From the NCBI GenBank assembly GCA_963921195.1, contig OY992541.1:15992012-16056011 (forward strand): a stretch of DNA of 64,000 nt, given 5' to 3'. The DNA comes from Pegoplata infirma (taxonomy: Eukaryota; Arthropoda; Insecta; Diptera; Anthomyiidae). Numbering within the stretch: the stretch's first letter is position 1; the number at the start of each line of letters is the position of its first letter. The notes beneath the pieces were generated by a model. That model saw nothing but the letters and a program-made list of their open reading frames with translations. It had not been told where the DNA came from and did not search any database. Made by a program: the position numbers and the translations under genes. Of this stretch, positions 31,590 through 44,106 are shown piece by piece.

Positions 31590-34160
31590 CTTTAAAATAT
31601 TTTTTGGAACTTGTCTACTTCTGATATATTTGAAATTTTAAGATATGAGGCAATGTGTTTAATATCAGAGTACTCTTAAAAATTAACAACGACTGTGAAT
31701 ATTGTTGCTTGGATTTATTCCAGTAAATGGCTAATTATATTGAATGCAACTCTGATACCATTTTGCTTACTTTTTGCTTACCAAAACCTTTTTGCTTACC
31801 AAACCGGCAAAATAGGTTTGGCAGAGCTATGGGTGTGGATTATCAACCCTGTAACACCTTCAGGGTCCAGCAGTAAAACTATAAAAAAAAATGGGCTAAA
31901 AACACATGACAACCACTCACACTAAAACAAAGACTTTTGGGAGCTAAGATGGTAGCTACTCCCACTCATAACCCACACAACCTGGTCACTTTGGATATAT
32001 TATTAAATGACCCCTTTATTTAAATGACACCAACTTACCTTATACTCTTAACTCATTTCCACCAAAACGACCCATTGTCCCTTCCTTTACCTCCCACAAA
32101 TAAATTTAGCAACACATATTGATTTAAATTTTTTACTAAATAAAAAATACATTTATTGAACAAATAAAACATAAAACATAAAGGTGGCAAAAACAATTTT
32201 CTGAATCTCCTATACTATCCGCATTTAACTTTTTAATGAATTTGTATTTAAAAGATTTATAACGAATTTTGGTATTAATAAAATTTTTGTATTTGCAGAT
32301 TTGGTACGACGGTGTATTTTAAACTGATTTTAACATCACCGGTTACGGAGACTCAAAATTACCCAAACATAAAATTTGTATAAAATTTAAAATGAAATAT
32401 AAAAAAAATAAAATATATGTATTATCATGTCACTAACATGCTTTTAAAATTTTTACTATATGAATTGAAAATAAAAAAAATGTAAACTATAAAAAAAAAT
32501 AAAAACGAAATTGATTGATTTTGAATAATAAAAAAAATTACATATAACAATACAAAAAAAAAATTAAACCTAGGATTAATCCAATTTATATGTTTCCAGA
32601 CCTTTTTTTTCGTCTGGTTTTTTCGCAAATTTTAACTAATTTTTGTAATTCCCTCAAAAGAGCTCTCTGGAGTTAATTTAGTTTGAATTTTTGGTCGAAC
32701 TACTTTAAATCTTGACCTAATTATTCATCACGGTTATATATCGGTTTAATCCCTCACAAAAAACTAAAATTTTTACAAAAAAAAACTGATTTAAAAACTT
32801 AACCTAACATGCACTTATAGTTATACAAAAAAAAAAATTTAATAAATAAAATAAATAACGTACAAACAAAAAAAAATATGATTTTTAAAGACTAACCACC
32901 GAACTTTATAACAAATTTTCCCCTTCGAGTGGGAATAAAAATTTGGCGCCGAAATCTATGCACCACAGATAATTTAAATAAAAAAATTCTCCCTCTTTAG
33001 ATAATTATTCTTCTTTTCCCAAATTTAGCTTTCCCCGCCGAACTTATCTTTTTCTTAAATTTTTGGAACTTATTTGAGATACGTTCAGTGAACCTCTAAT
33101 TTTCTAATTTGTGTTCCACAAGGGTTGCTCCAAGAAAGGAAGCTACTCCTTTTTACGCCGCGCGTCTGGTACTTTATGGCGCGTCTTCCCAAAATATCGC
33201 TCGCACATAAAATTATAAAAAAAACGAAAAGTGTTACCTTAAAATTCCTGTGGTCACTATGTTATGTCGGATAAACTGGCTTTACGGTTTCTTCTCACTT
33301 TTTCCTCAGCTTCCCAACTTTTCCCTTGGTACAATTAGTGGACCACACTGTATTTAAAAGAAACAAATTCTGTAATATATATTAAGAAAACTAACTATTT
33401 TTATGATTAACACTTACGGATTTCTTATACACTTTTGAAATTTCTATAATTTTCAGGAATACAAAAAAAAAATGGAGGATAAAAACTCGGAAATCAAAAT
33501 GGTTTCCCAAAACTCGACTTCTATGAAAATTTGTTGAATTAATTTTGATATCTAAAAGAATTCCTTTATATTAGAACATTGAGATTTATTTAACTGTATC
33601 TTTGTAGGAAATTAATAAACTTTCCGAGTTTTTAAAATTTTTCAATAAAATATTCACTGTGTTTTTTTTTTTTCAAACTTCCACTATATTCCGCACAATT
33701 TTAATTAAAACTTTGTTCGTTCGATTCTGGTAGATTAATGTCCGCCAAATTTGATTCTAATTTCAAACAAAGCTAAAAATTATGTTTCCAACATTTAACA
33801 TAAAACAAAATATATAGAAACCTCTATTTAACTGCATTTAAGACATAAAATAAATACTAACACATTCTAGTATAATTGCTAATCTCTCTAATTTTGAATT
33901 TACTCCCCCCCTCGGATCCATAAGCAGCTATAACAGATAGTTTTCAAAACTAACAGTTTAAGAGAAAATGGGGATTTTTTTATCCCTTTTTCTACTACCC
34001 TAAATTTGCAACTCTGTGAACAAATAAAAAAAACCACCTTAGGCAACCCTGAATTACGTTCCACATACAAGTACTTGGGCACTACTTGTATCGGCCACGA
34101 TCTCCTCAAAAATATTAAAAAAACACAAAAAATACAAAAAAATAATGATAAAACTAATCT
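31590..34160. other. AT-rich DNA without recognised genes
   Basis: No protein-coding sequence was recognised. A less AT-rich patch at 33100-33340 and a TTGGCGCC motif at 32943-32950 resemble a retroelement leader, but no LTR or gag was found beside them. Confidence 0.45.
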
Positions 34161-34168
34161 TCTATATA

Positions 34169-36124
34169 TGGGGCATTCCATGTGAAATCGGACACTTTAA
34201 AAAACTATTTTTTTAGATTTTCCCAATTTGTTTACAGTTTTTAGTACCCTTCGAAAACTCCTCCGTGGTAAATTTTCAGAATTTTTTGATGACCCGTTCA
34301 AAAGATATCGAATTTTTAAAAATTGGTAGTTTGTTCCTTTACTCAAACTTCTTTTAATCATAACTTCTTCAATAATGGTCCAAATTTCAAATTTTTTTTT
34401 TTTCAAAATTTTTGTTATTTTACGTACTTTTTAAAAAAAAAAACTCAAAAAATTCTTAAAAGCGCTCTAGTATGCGATTTTTAAGTTTTAAAATTTAAAT
34501 CTAATTTTTGAAAATGTTTGTACTCTTCGATTTTTTTGAAATTTTTTTGTGTAAAACTTCTATCAATTCTACAAATTTTTTGCCCAGGAGCATCGTGGGA
34601 TAACGATTATTACAATTTTTTAAAATTTTTTGAAAAAATTTTACTGTAATTTTCCAATCCTAAAATCACTTCTACTGCTCTAATGGTGCGTCATAGAGGG
34701 GTCCTTTATAAGACCGACCCCCATTAATTTTTACGTCTTAACATTTCTTTGGAACAAACTTATACCCTATCTCCAATTTCTAAGGGGGCTCCCACACAAA
34801 ACGACATTTTTTAAAATTTGTTCCAACCGCTCTAACTGCCCTAATAGTGCCCTTAGAGTAACAAAATGTATGACCAACCCACAATATTTTTTTAGTCCAA
34901 ACATTTTTTTTGAACACCCCTACCCTCTATCTTTAACTGTTAAGGTGGTCCCCATACAATTTTTTTTATTTTTTGTAAATTTGTTTTATTTCATCACCTT
35001 CTACCGGCCCAATGATGCGTCCGAGAGGGGTCATTAGTGAGACCGACCCCCATTTATTTTTACCCTTTAACATTTTTTCAAAACATACCTACGCCCTATC
35101 TCAACTCCCTAAGTAGGCTTCCATACAAAATTACATTTTTATAAAATTTGCTCCAACTGTTATTTGTATGGGAGCCTACTTAGGGAGTGGAGATAGGGCG
35201 TAGGTATGTTTTGAAAAAATGTTGTAGGGTAAAAAAAAATGGTGGTCGGTCTCACTAATGACCCCTCTCGGACGCACCATTGGGCCGGTAGAAGCTGATG
35301 AAATAAAACAAATTTCCAAAATATAAAAAAAAAATGTATGGGGACCACCTTAATAGTTAAAGATAGAGGGTAGGGGTCTTCAGAAAAAATGTTTGGACTA
35401 AAAAAATATTGTGGGTCGGTCATACATTTTGTTGCTCTAAGGGCACTATTAGGGCAGTTAGAGCGGTTGGAACAAATTTAAAAAAATGTCGTTTTGTGTG
35501 GGAGCCCCCTTAGAAATTGGAGATAGGGTATCAGTTTGTTCCAAGGAAATGTTAAGACGTAAAAATTAATGGGGGTCGGTCTTATAAATGACCCCTCTAT
35601 GACGCACCATTAGAGCAGAAGAAATGATTTTAAGAATGGAAAATTACAATAAAATTTTTTCAAAAAATTTTAAAAAATAGTAATAATCGTTATCCCACGA
35701 TGCTCCTGGGCAAAAAATTTGTAGAATTGATAGAAGTTTTACACAAAAAAATTTCAAAAAAATCGAAGAGTACAAACATTTTCAAAAATGAGATTTAAAT
35801 TTTAAAACTTAAAAATCGCATACTAGAGCGCTTTTAAGAATTTTTTGGGATTTTTTTTTAAAAAGTACGTAAAAAAACAAAAATTTTGAAAAAAAAAAAA
35901 ATTGAAATTTGGACCATTATTGAAGAAGTTATGATTAAAAGAAGTTTGAGTAAAGGAACAAACTACCAATTTTTAAAAATTCGATATCTTTTGAACGTGT
36001 CATCAAAAAATTCTGAAAATTTACCAAGGAGGAGTTTTCGAAGGGTACTAAAAACTGTAAACAAATTGGGAAAATCTAAAAAAAAAAGTTTTTCAAAGTG
36101 TCTGATTTCACATGGAATGCCCCA
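34169..36124. mobile_element. foldback element, TGGGGCATTCCATGTGAAAT ends
   Basis: Inverted arms of nearly 1 kb (landmarks AAAATTTGTAGAATTGATAG, CCCACGATGCTCCTGGGC) meet near 35160. The element lies in a TATATA target; the exact duplication (TA or TATA) is ambiguous. Its ends belong to the same type as 41161-43195. Mirror-image copies of one 69-codon frame occur in both arms, which is expected of a palindrome and not evidence of a gene. Confidence 0.85.
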
Positions 36125-36799
36125 TATATACAAATGGATGTATGTATGTGGATATGTATGTTCCGTATGGACTCGAAAACGGCTGGACCGATCTTGATGA
36201 AATTTTCAGGGAATATTCAGAATAGCCTAGGGAGTAACACTGTGCGGTCAGATTTTTGATTTTTTGCGTGTGGGCGGAGGGGCGTGGCAAAATCGAATTT
36301 TTACATTGCACCTCTAATGAAACGGGTAGACCGATTTTGATGAAATTTGAACCAAAGATAGTACTAACCGAGTACTAACTATATGCTGAATTAGAGCGTG
36401 ATCGGACAAATGGGCGTAAAATGACATTCTTTTTTGCCTGTGGGCGGAGGGGTGGGCAAAATCGAATTTTTACATTGCACCACTAATGACATCTATATAT
36501 AAAAAACGGATAGACCTATTTTTATAAAATTTAAACCAACGATAGTACTAACCAAGTACTAACTATGTGCCAAATTATAGCGTGATTGGACAAATGGGCG
36601 TAAAATGCGATGCCCCTTTGTATTGAATTAAATTTTATTTCTGCATGCTCCGCAATAACGCAAAAACTGTGGATTCGATTTTAATTAAACTTTCAGCACT
36701 GTTAACCGAGTGCGTAACTATAGGTCATGTTATACTACGATTGGAAAAAGGGGAGTAAAATGCCACGACAGTAGGATGAAAGCGCGGGGTCTGGAAATT

Positions 36800-37250
36800 T
36801 ATCCGAGCATGTATTTCCCCATAAGGATAAATTTTAAATGAGCTAAAAAAGAGCATGTATTTTGTTTTTGTAAAAATATTTTCCCATTGAGATAAAAATT
36901 TGAAATGAATTAAAAAGAGCAAGTATTTTTCCCATAAGGAAAAAAAAAATTTTTTTTTTCCATTAGTAAAAAAAATTATGAAAAATTTTTAATTTAAATT
37001 TTTAAGAGCATGTATTTTTCCCATAAGGAAAAATCATATATATATTTTTTTTTTCATTTGGAAAAATTTTGGAAAAATTAGGAAAAATTTTAAATTTTTG
37101 AAAAATCATATATTTTTTTCATTAGGAAAAATTAGGAAAAATTTTAAATTTAAATTTTTAAGAGCATGTATTTTTCCCCATAAGGAAAAATCATAAATTT
37201 TAAATTTCATTAGGAAAAATTTTGGAAAAATTTAGGAAAAATTTTATAAA
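36800..37250. repeat. subterminal hairpin repeats, left arm
   Basis: At least five copies of GAGCATGTATTTTTCCCATAA...GGAAAAA-like units occur at irregular 40-150-bp spacing. Each contains the imperfect hairpin ATTTTTCCCATAAGGAAAAAT. A mirror set lies at about 51215-51660. They may be protein-binding or replication-related sites; this is inferred only from position. Confidence 0.65.
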
Positions 37251-37772
37251 TTAAGTTTTAAAATTTAAAAAAGTACTGGGTTATCATAACTCATAGAAAG
37301 TTATCTGTTTAAACCAATATTTAAAAACTTTTTTATGAAAAAAAATGCATGTACATTTTTAGTGTATTACTTCACCATGCACGAGTATTTTAAAAAAGTG
37401 CAAATTGCTATACATGCAAAATATTTCATGTAACGCGATATTATTTTATTTTAATTTTTTTTTTTTTGTGTATGGTAGAACGTAGACTTTATTTTTCAAG
37501 ATATTGAGTATGGTCAGTTATTAGAATTGAAAAATAAAGTGATGAATATGAATTTTATACAAGAAATATATTTTGTTGTTTTGAAATTATTATTTTTTTT
37601 TTTTGATAAATTATATTTTTTTTTTGATCATTGAATGAAATTTCGATAGCGAAATTTTTTTCAAAAGTCATATACCGGTTTAAAGAGATTTACTAATTTT
37701 AGTCTCTTATCATCATCATAATCATAATTTTAAACATCATCAGCTAAGAATATAATAAGTTTTTACTAGAAA

Positions 37773-38027
37773 ATGCTATTAGATGTGAGTATGGAAGAAA
37801 AAAGAATACGATTCAATCCTAAACCTACCATACATCATATGTATGTATGGGATTTTGCTTACAGAAAAGCTCGGAAGGGTGAATGGGAAATATATGCTCG
37901 TGATCATGAACGTTTTAAATTTCGCATACAAAAAAGCAGTGTTGTTTTAAACCCTATATTAGAGCTGGGACATCGAACTAAAATTTATGAAAAACTGTTT
38001 ATGATATTTGCTGATAAAAAAGAATAA
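37773..38027 (+). CDS. PPP1R15-like: PPP1R15/GADD34-like PP1-targeting protein, left-arm copy
   Basis: The 84-aa product consists almost only of the conserved C-terminal core of PPP1R15 proteins. It has an RVxF-type PP1 docking motif R11-I-R-F14, the following IHHMYVW segment ending in W26, and the signature G36-E-W38-E...A42-R-D-x-x-R-F48-x-x-R-I52, followed by L-N-P-I-L and H-R. In animals PPP1R15 brings protein phosphatase 1 (with G-actin) to phosphorylated eIF2alpha and restarts translation after stress. Cellular PPP1R15 proteins are several hundred residues long with long N-terminal regions. This one lacks them, as do the small homologues some DNA viruses use against host translation shut-off. 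Start: first ATG of the frame, 6 codons before a second Met (M7). It lies inside a transposon arm, convergent with the zinc-finger gene, and is identical to 50433-50687. The function is inferred from motif conservation; expression is unknown. Confidence 0.82.
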   Translation: MLLDVSMEEKRIRFNPKPTIHHMYVWDFAYRKARKGEWEIYARDHERFKFRIQKSSVVLNPILELGHRTKIYEKLFMIFADKKE

Positions 38028-38189
38028 ATTTATTTTAATTTTATTTTAAATAAAAACTCGGTTTTATTTTTTTGTTTATTTTATTTATAATTTAAATATA
38101 ATGTTAATTTTAGAAATATTTCTTATTTTTTATTATTAATAATAATTTTTATACAATATTATAGTAAAATGATTATTATGAATTTTATA

Positions 38190-38951
38190 CACTCAAAATA
38201 ATTACTCTGTTAAAAACTCTGTAAAATGACTGTAATCTCAATTCGACAGACATTTGACAAAGTTATCTGTCGAAATACCGGTTTTAAGAATATACTTTGT
38301 ATTTTCTTGTAACCGAAAAACAAAATGTTATCTGTAATTTTACTTTTTACTTTGTAATCTCTATTTTACAGATAATAAACAGAGTTTTTTGTTAAAATAC
38401 AGATTTTATACATTTTCTCGTAACCAAAATACTAAATTTCAACTGTAATTTTACTTATTGCTCTGTAATACAGTTTTTAAATAAAAAACTCTTCAAAAAA
38501 CTCCCAAATATTTCAACCGCTCTTTAAAAAGCGTCTTAAATTACAATAAAACCTGGTAAATTTTACGAGGATGTCGGCTAAAATTGGAGGTTCTCGTAAA
38601 ATACATCGCAATTTTCACAAAAAATAAAAAAAGTAAATTTACAATTTGGAAGCATTAAAGCAAGCAAATTTACTCGGTGGCATTTTCCAATTGTCAACGC
38701 TACTTGCACATTAAGGAAAGGGAAATTGATCAGAAATCAAATAGTAAATAAAATAGTAAAATTCTGGTCGCTTTTATCAATATTTTACAGATAATTCTGT
38801 AAATTTACAGGTTTTTTTTTTTTTTATCGAAATCATTTTACAGAGTTTTCTTCGTAAAATAACAAAAAATCTTGCTGGTTGGAAATCTATGGTATTTTCT
38901 GCTGGCTCAGCAGAGTATCTCTGTAATTTAACAGAGTGATTATCTTGAGTG
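38190..38951. mobile_element. MITE (CACTCAA ends) in left arm
   Basis: Ends CACTCAAAATAAT and ATTATCTTGAGTG are flanked by TATA. Subterminal regions repeat CTCTGTAAAAT/TTACAGAG. The same MITE sits at the equivalent place in the right arm (49508-50270). Confidence 0.8.
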
Positions 38952-39553
38952 TATAAGAAATGTATTATGTTGTTTTGTATTTTTTTTTTATTTTTGATAA
39001 AATTTTAAAATAAATTTTTCATCAGTAAATGATTTGAGTGATATTTGATTTTGAATTTTTTTTTTTTTTGTTTTTTTTATGATAAAGATATTTTTTCTAT
39101 TTTGAACATAATTTTATATCAAATGATGAAAATTTTGTTATTTACATAAGGCTAGAGATTAAAATTTTTAAATTTATGAAAAATTGAGATTTTTGATTAT
39201 GAGATTTCTTTTTTTCTAGAGGGTTTTTTTTTTATTTTTCATGATATAGGGTATAGATTTTTTTATGTTAGTAAAACACAATGATATTTTTTTTTTGATT
39301 TGAATTTTTTTTTTTTTCTTTAATCTTAAAATAAAAAAAATTATGATAATTTTATTTTTCATAATATAGAATAAACAAAGGTTTTTCATGTTGAATATTT
39401 TTTTATTTTATTATTTTTTAGAACTTAAAATTATGATGATTTTATTTTTATAATATAGAGTATACAAAGATTTTTTATGTTGAACATAATTTTACATGAT
39501 ATGCAAAAATTGTATTATTTTTTACAATTAAAAATTTTATAAAAATACTGTTT

Positions 39554-39895
39554 TTAAAACTTAAAATCTAGTAAATTATCTTCTGAATCAAAAAAATATT
39601 CTGCAGGCATTCCCATCTGGTTGTTAGGGATAAAAAATTCCTGTGATGATTCTGGTGTTTCGGGTATTTCTATATCTTCTGATAATATTTCTTTTTTTCC
39701 AGAACTTTCTAGAGTTTCGGGTATATCTTCTGATAATTTCATTTCTTGGCCTGGTTCTATATTATTTTCAGTTTCCTCTTTAGGGAAAAGGTCTCTTTCA
39801 CAACTGATGTTGCAAATCATTATATGTTGTTCAAAATTAAAAAGACCTTTAAGAATTTTATAACACTCGCTGCACTCGATATTCATTTTCTCCAT
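39554..39895 (-). CDS. zinc-finger/acidic 113-aa protein, left-arm copy
   Basis: The protein starts with a single Cys2HisCys finger, C8-x2-C11-x12-H24-x3-C28, in a helix-rich context. An acidic tail with two related blocks follows (LSEDIPETLESS and LSEDIEIPETPESS), ending in the short acidic/hydrophobic SEDNLLDFKF. That layout would suit a small regulatory or adaptor protein, possibly a transcription activator; I do not recognise the family. It is convergent with the PPP1R15-like gene 1.5 kb away. It is identical to 48561-48902, which argues that both copies are recent or homogenised. Start: ATG at 39895, with a second Met at position 4. Confidence 0.6.
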   Translation of the reverse strand: MEKMNIECSECYKILKGLFNFEQHIMICNISCERDLFPKEETENNIEPGQEMKLSEDIPETLESSGKKEILSEDIEIPETPESSQEFFIPNNQMGMPAEYFFDSEDNLLDFKF

Positions 39896-40701
39896 TATTA
39901 TGCTTTTTGTTTTTAATTATTTTTTGAAACTTCTTTAATTGCTTGTTAAAGATTGACTAAATTTGGTATATATTCGTACCAGAGAAGGTAAAATCACAAG
40001 ATATGTGTGTGATGTGCTTGCATACGTGGAATTTCTGTATTAAATATCATGTATATTTTTTTTTCTTGAGTCTAGCGTGGCAGCGCAAAAAAAAAAAAAA
40101 AACAAATTAGCAGAAGTGTGGCTGTGTGATTGTGTTTTTTTGTTTTGTTTTGCAAAGATGTGTTTTGTGATTTGTGAATTTATGTGTTTTCACATAAATG
40201 TGAAATTGATTTTAATTTTCGTATCAAATTTTAACATCAACATTATGATTTTGCCAAATCGTATATACATACATACATAAGTATAATGTATTTAAGAATT
40301 TATTAATATTTAAAATTGTGGAATTGTAGTTACTTTGAGAATAACAAAATTGTTGTATTATTTAGGAAATTTTATTAAGAAATGTAAAGATTTGGTTTTG
40401 ATAAAGGAACATACATATGTATATTAGGGTGGGGTGGATAAAAAAAATCGTTTTGTATGATGACAACATATTACAAATTATTTTGTAATTTTTGGTATCA
40501 TTTTATTTTTGAATGCATTTTATAACAAATACTTTGTTTTTTTTTTTGTTTAACTATACATATTAGGGGTTTTCACGATCTCTGGCATTATTCGTGATAT
40601 ACGCGTGATCGTAAGTGAAATTTTATGTTACCCACGTGATCGTAAGTGCACGTAATTAGACAATTTGTTTTTTGAGTAGAAAAGATTAAAAAAGCCGTGC
40701 C

Positions 40702-43250
40702 GAATGTATTGATACCCTCCACAATATCAAGAAGATTATTGCAAAAGACTTGAAAAAAAAAAAATTAAAAAAAATTTCCGCGAAAAAAACTTTTGGGAAA
40801 ATAAAAACCGCGATTTTTTTTTTCTTTTTTTGTCAAAAAATGAATTAGTACTTGTTTAAGTACCTTTCGGTGTTCAATTATGTTCACATATGTCAACCAG
40901 CAACCGAATTAAAGCATTTTGTATTTTTAGGTTATGTTGAATGTACCAACATTTTTGAGGTGTCCTTACATTTTCGATCATAACTTTTGAACCGCTGAAC
41001 CGATATCGCTCAAATGCAATACCAAACTGCTCAGGAGAACTTCCAATAAATATGTTAAGTTTCAGTCATCTACGTGTAATATTTTGGTCGTGATTACCAT
41101 TTCCACAGACAGACGGACATCGGTAGAATGTCTTAAAATCGATCAGTGATCAATAATATATGGGCTTTCCAAGCCAAATCACTCACTTTTAGACCCGACC
41201 CCTTTCGATTTATTTTATTTTTGGATATGTTTTAGTACTTATTAAATGCAACTTGGACACCAATTTTCAGCCTTTTATTCCAGGATGGTGTTGAGTAATC
41301 AATTTTTCAAAATGGCGATTTTTTCAAAAAAATTAAAAACTTGAAATTTTCAATTAATTTTGACCAGTTAAAACTTTAGATATCTTAAAAAAAGTTGGAC
41401 AACGTTTTCTTGGTATTGAAATGTAGTTTTAGAAAAAAAATATTAAAAAATTATTCGAAGTAATTATCCCTTATTTTTTTTACGCTTTAAAATTAAAATC
41501 TACTTTTTGAAAAAGTCCGAAACCTTCGATTTTTTTTTTAAAAGTCTAAAAGTTCTACTCTAAACTACGCAACTTTTGAGCCATAAATCGAGATGTGATC
41601 GCAATTCGTTCTATTTTTTTTTTTAATTTTGAAAATTGCCCCTTATATTTTTTGAGTCTGATTTATTTTGTATGGTGCTCCAAAAAAAAAATAAATTGGT
41701 AGATACTGACCCTAACTTACACTAGATATATTCATTTCGAGGTAAAAATACGTCTCACAAAAATTAACAACGATCGGACGTGGGTAAGGCGTTCCGCATG
41801 GGCCTTGAAGTTTAGAAAGCGGATTACAAGGAAAAATATGGATTTTTTCTGTTTTTTAATTTTTTTTTGGTATTTTAAGTTAAGCTTAAATTTAAGTGGT
41901 TACAGAATTATAATACGGAGTAAAATGCCTCTCTAATAAGGTACCAAAAACTGAAATCGGTTGAAAATCAGCCAAGTTATTAAAACTTCCCCAGGCATCT
42001 AACGTATGGTAGACCACTTGATTAAGCAATACAATCCGATTTTTAAAATTCATTGAAATTTCGTACTGTAATAACATTTTTTTTATTCTTCAAGTTCGAA
42101 TGTATTTAGATGACAAGTATTTTTCATATTGTGTTTTGCTTACATTTTTTAAAGTAATGCTAAAAATGCCTGCATTTTCAACACCCTTTTGAAATCTCTA
42201 TTTAAAAAAAAAATTTTTTTTGTTTTAAAATTTGGAAAAACCAAAAAAATATTACACTTAAACATGGATAATGAAACAATGTTATTACAGTAGAAAATTT
42301 CACTAAATTTAAAAAAGGAACTCGTATTCATTAATCAAGTGGTATGACACACGCTAGATGCCTGGGGAAGTTGTAATAACTTGGCTGATTTTTAACCGAT
42401 TTTAGTTTTTAGTACCTTATTAGAATGGCATTTTACTCTACATCATAATTCTGTAATCACTTAACTTAAAACTTAACTTAAAATACCAAAAAAATTGAGA
42501 AAACAGAAAAAAATTCATATACTTCCTTGTAATCCGTTTTTAAAATTTCAAGGACCATGCTATACACCTTACCCATTTCCGATTGTCCTAAATTTTTGTG
42601 AGACGTATTTTTACCTTGAAGTGAATATATCTAGGGTAAGTTACGGTCAGTATCTACCAATTTATTTTTTTGGATCACCATATAAAATAAATCAGAGCCA
42701 AAAAATAAAAGGGGCAATTTTAAAAATTTTTTAAAAATTAAAAAGAATTGTGATCACATCTCGAATTATGGCTCAAAAGTTGCGTAATTTAGAGTAGAAT
42801 TTTTATAGGTTTTTACAAAAAAAAATCGAAGGTTTCGAACTTTTTCAAAAAGTGGATTATAATTTTTAAACGTCAAAAAATAAGTGATAGTTACTTCGAA
42901 TAATTTTTTCATATTTTTTTTCTAAAACTACATTTAGATACCAACTAAACGTTGTCCAACTTTTTTTTAAATATCTATATTTTTTAATGGTCAAAATTAA
43001 TTAAAAATTTTAATTTTGTAATTTTTTTTGAGAAAATCGCCATTTTGAAAAATCGACTACTCAACACCATCTTGAAATAAAAGGCTGAAAATTGGTGTCC
43101 AAGTTGCATTTAATAAGTACTAAAACATATCCAAAAATAAAATAAATCGAAAGGGGTCGGGTCTAAAATTGAGTGATTTGGCTTGGAATGCCCCATATAT
43201 ACTTTATTGGGTCCTAGAAAACATATTAACCCTCTAACTCCTTCTCATAA
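40702..43250. mobile_element. mini-me-type retroposon split by a foldback
   Basis: The left end GATACCCTCCAC (40711), CATAACTTTTGAACCGCTGA, the short (GACR)n at 41105-41120 and TCTTAAAATCGATCA match the copy at 15.0-15.6 kb in order. The continuation ACTTTATTGGGTCCTAG lies at 43201, beyond the foldback inserted in its TATATA. Confidence 0.7.
41161..43195. mobile_element. foldback element, TGGGGCATTCCAAGCCAAAT ends
   Basis: Inverted arms of about 1 kb (landmarks GACCCGACCCCTTTCGATTT, ACACCAATTTTCAGCCTTTT) have their turn near 42180. It is inserted in TATATA of the mini-me element, as the foldback at 34169 is in TATATA of the Helitron-like element. Left and right termini differ slightly (GGGCTTTCC against GGGGCATTCC). 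Confidence 0.85.
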
Positions 43251-44106
43251 CGGTATTTTTTGGGTCTATTCTAACAAATCGCAAAAAACACCCCGAAAGA
43301 GGGGGAGTGCGGAGATGAAATGTTCTACAAAAATATTGCTATTAAAATTTTACTATATACCTCAGAGCACACCAAAGCCCAAAAATTAACACAAACACCA
43401 AAAAATAGTCAAATTCTATGTTTGCTTATGAAAAAAAGGACGGACGGACAAATCTTCATGTCGTTATGCGCGGTATAGGGTTTGATTTAAGAAACATGGT
43501 TTCTTTGGGAAATGTTCTTAGAATTTCTTGTAGATTATGTTTTTGTATACGATTTTTGACAAAAAAAAAAATCTACACACAAAACAAGAAAAAACAAAAA
43601 AATCATATTACAACACGATCTATTTTTCCGACTCTAATATTTTTTTCTATAACAAACAATATAATATTTGCCAAAACGTGTTTTTTTTATACAGGCTAAT
43701 ATATTTTTCCATACAGCTACACGTTTTTTTTTTTCATATTACAAAACGATTTTTTTTACCCACTCTAATATAATATATTCTCAAGCAAAACAATTTTTTG
43801 TTTTTGTACATTGTCGCTAATAACAAGTCAAAGCAAAATAATTTGTCTCCAACACATATATATGTATGTAGGATTTACCAAACAAAAGTAATGTTTATGT
43901 TTAACTTTTGTTATTTAAAAAAAAAAAAAACACATGTGAAAAATGTGAAAATTGCATGTAAAAAAATATGTATGATGCTAAAATTCTTGAATAACAGAAG
44001 CTAAAAAAAAAACACATGCATACAGGCACGCTAATGCAAGTTTTTTTTTTTTACAAAGCTGAGAGAATAACATGTGTTTTCTTGCTATTCAGTTTTATGG
44101 TGTGAT

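Larger units (their letters stand above)
36770..39979 (+). repeat. left TIR arm, outer part
   Basis: This 3210-bp arm matches 48477-51692 in reverse complement with only scattered single-base and homopolymer differences. It contains subterminal hairpin repeats, the PPP1R15-like gene, a MITE and the zinc-finger gene. It stops at the 8-bp duplication ATTCGTAC, and the arm resumes at 44512-44655. Confidence 0.95.

Noticed and set aside
32943..32950. TTGGCGCC resembling a retroviral-type primer-binding site
   Set aside because: The following bases do not continue a tRNA match I can support, and no LTR, gag or pol lies nearby.
34197..34406. 69-codon frame repeated in both arms of the foldback (also 35886-36197)
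   Set aside because: The arms are inverted copies of each other, so one chance frame appears twice; composition is Lys/Ile-rich as expected of A-rich DNA.
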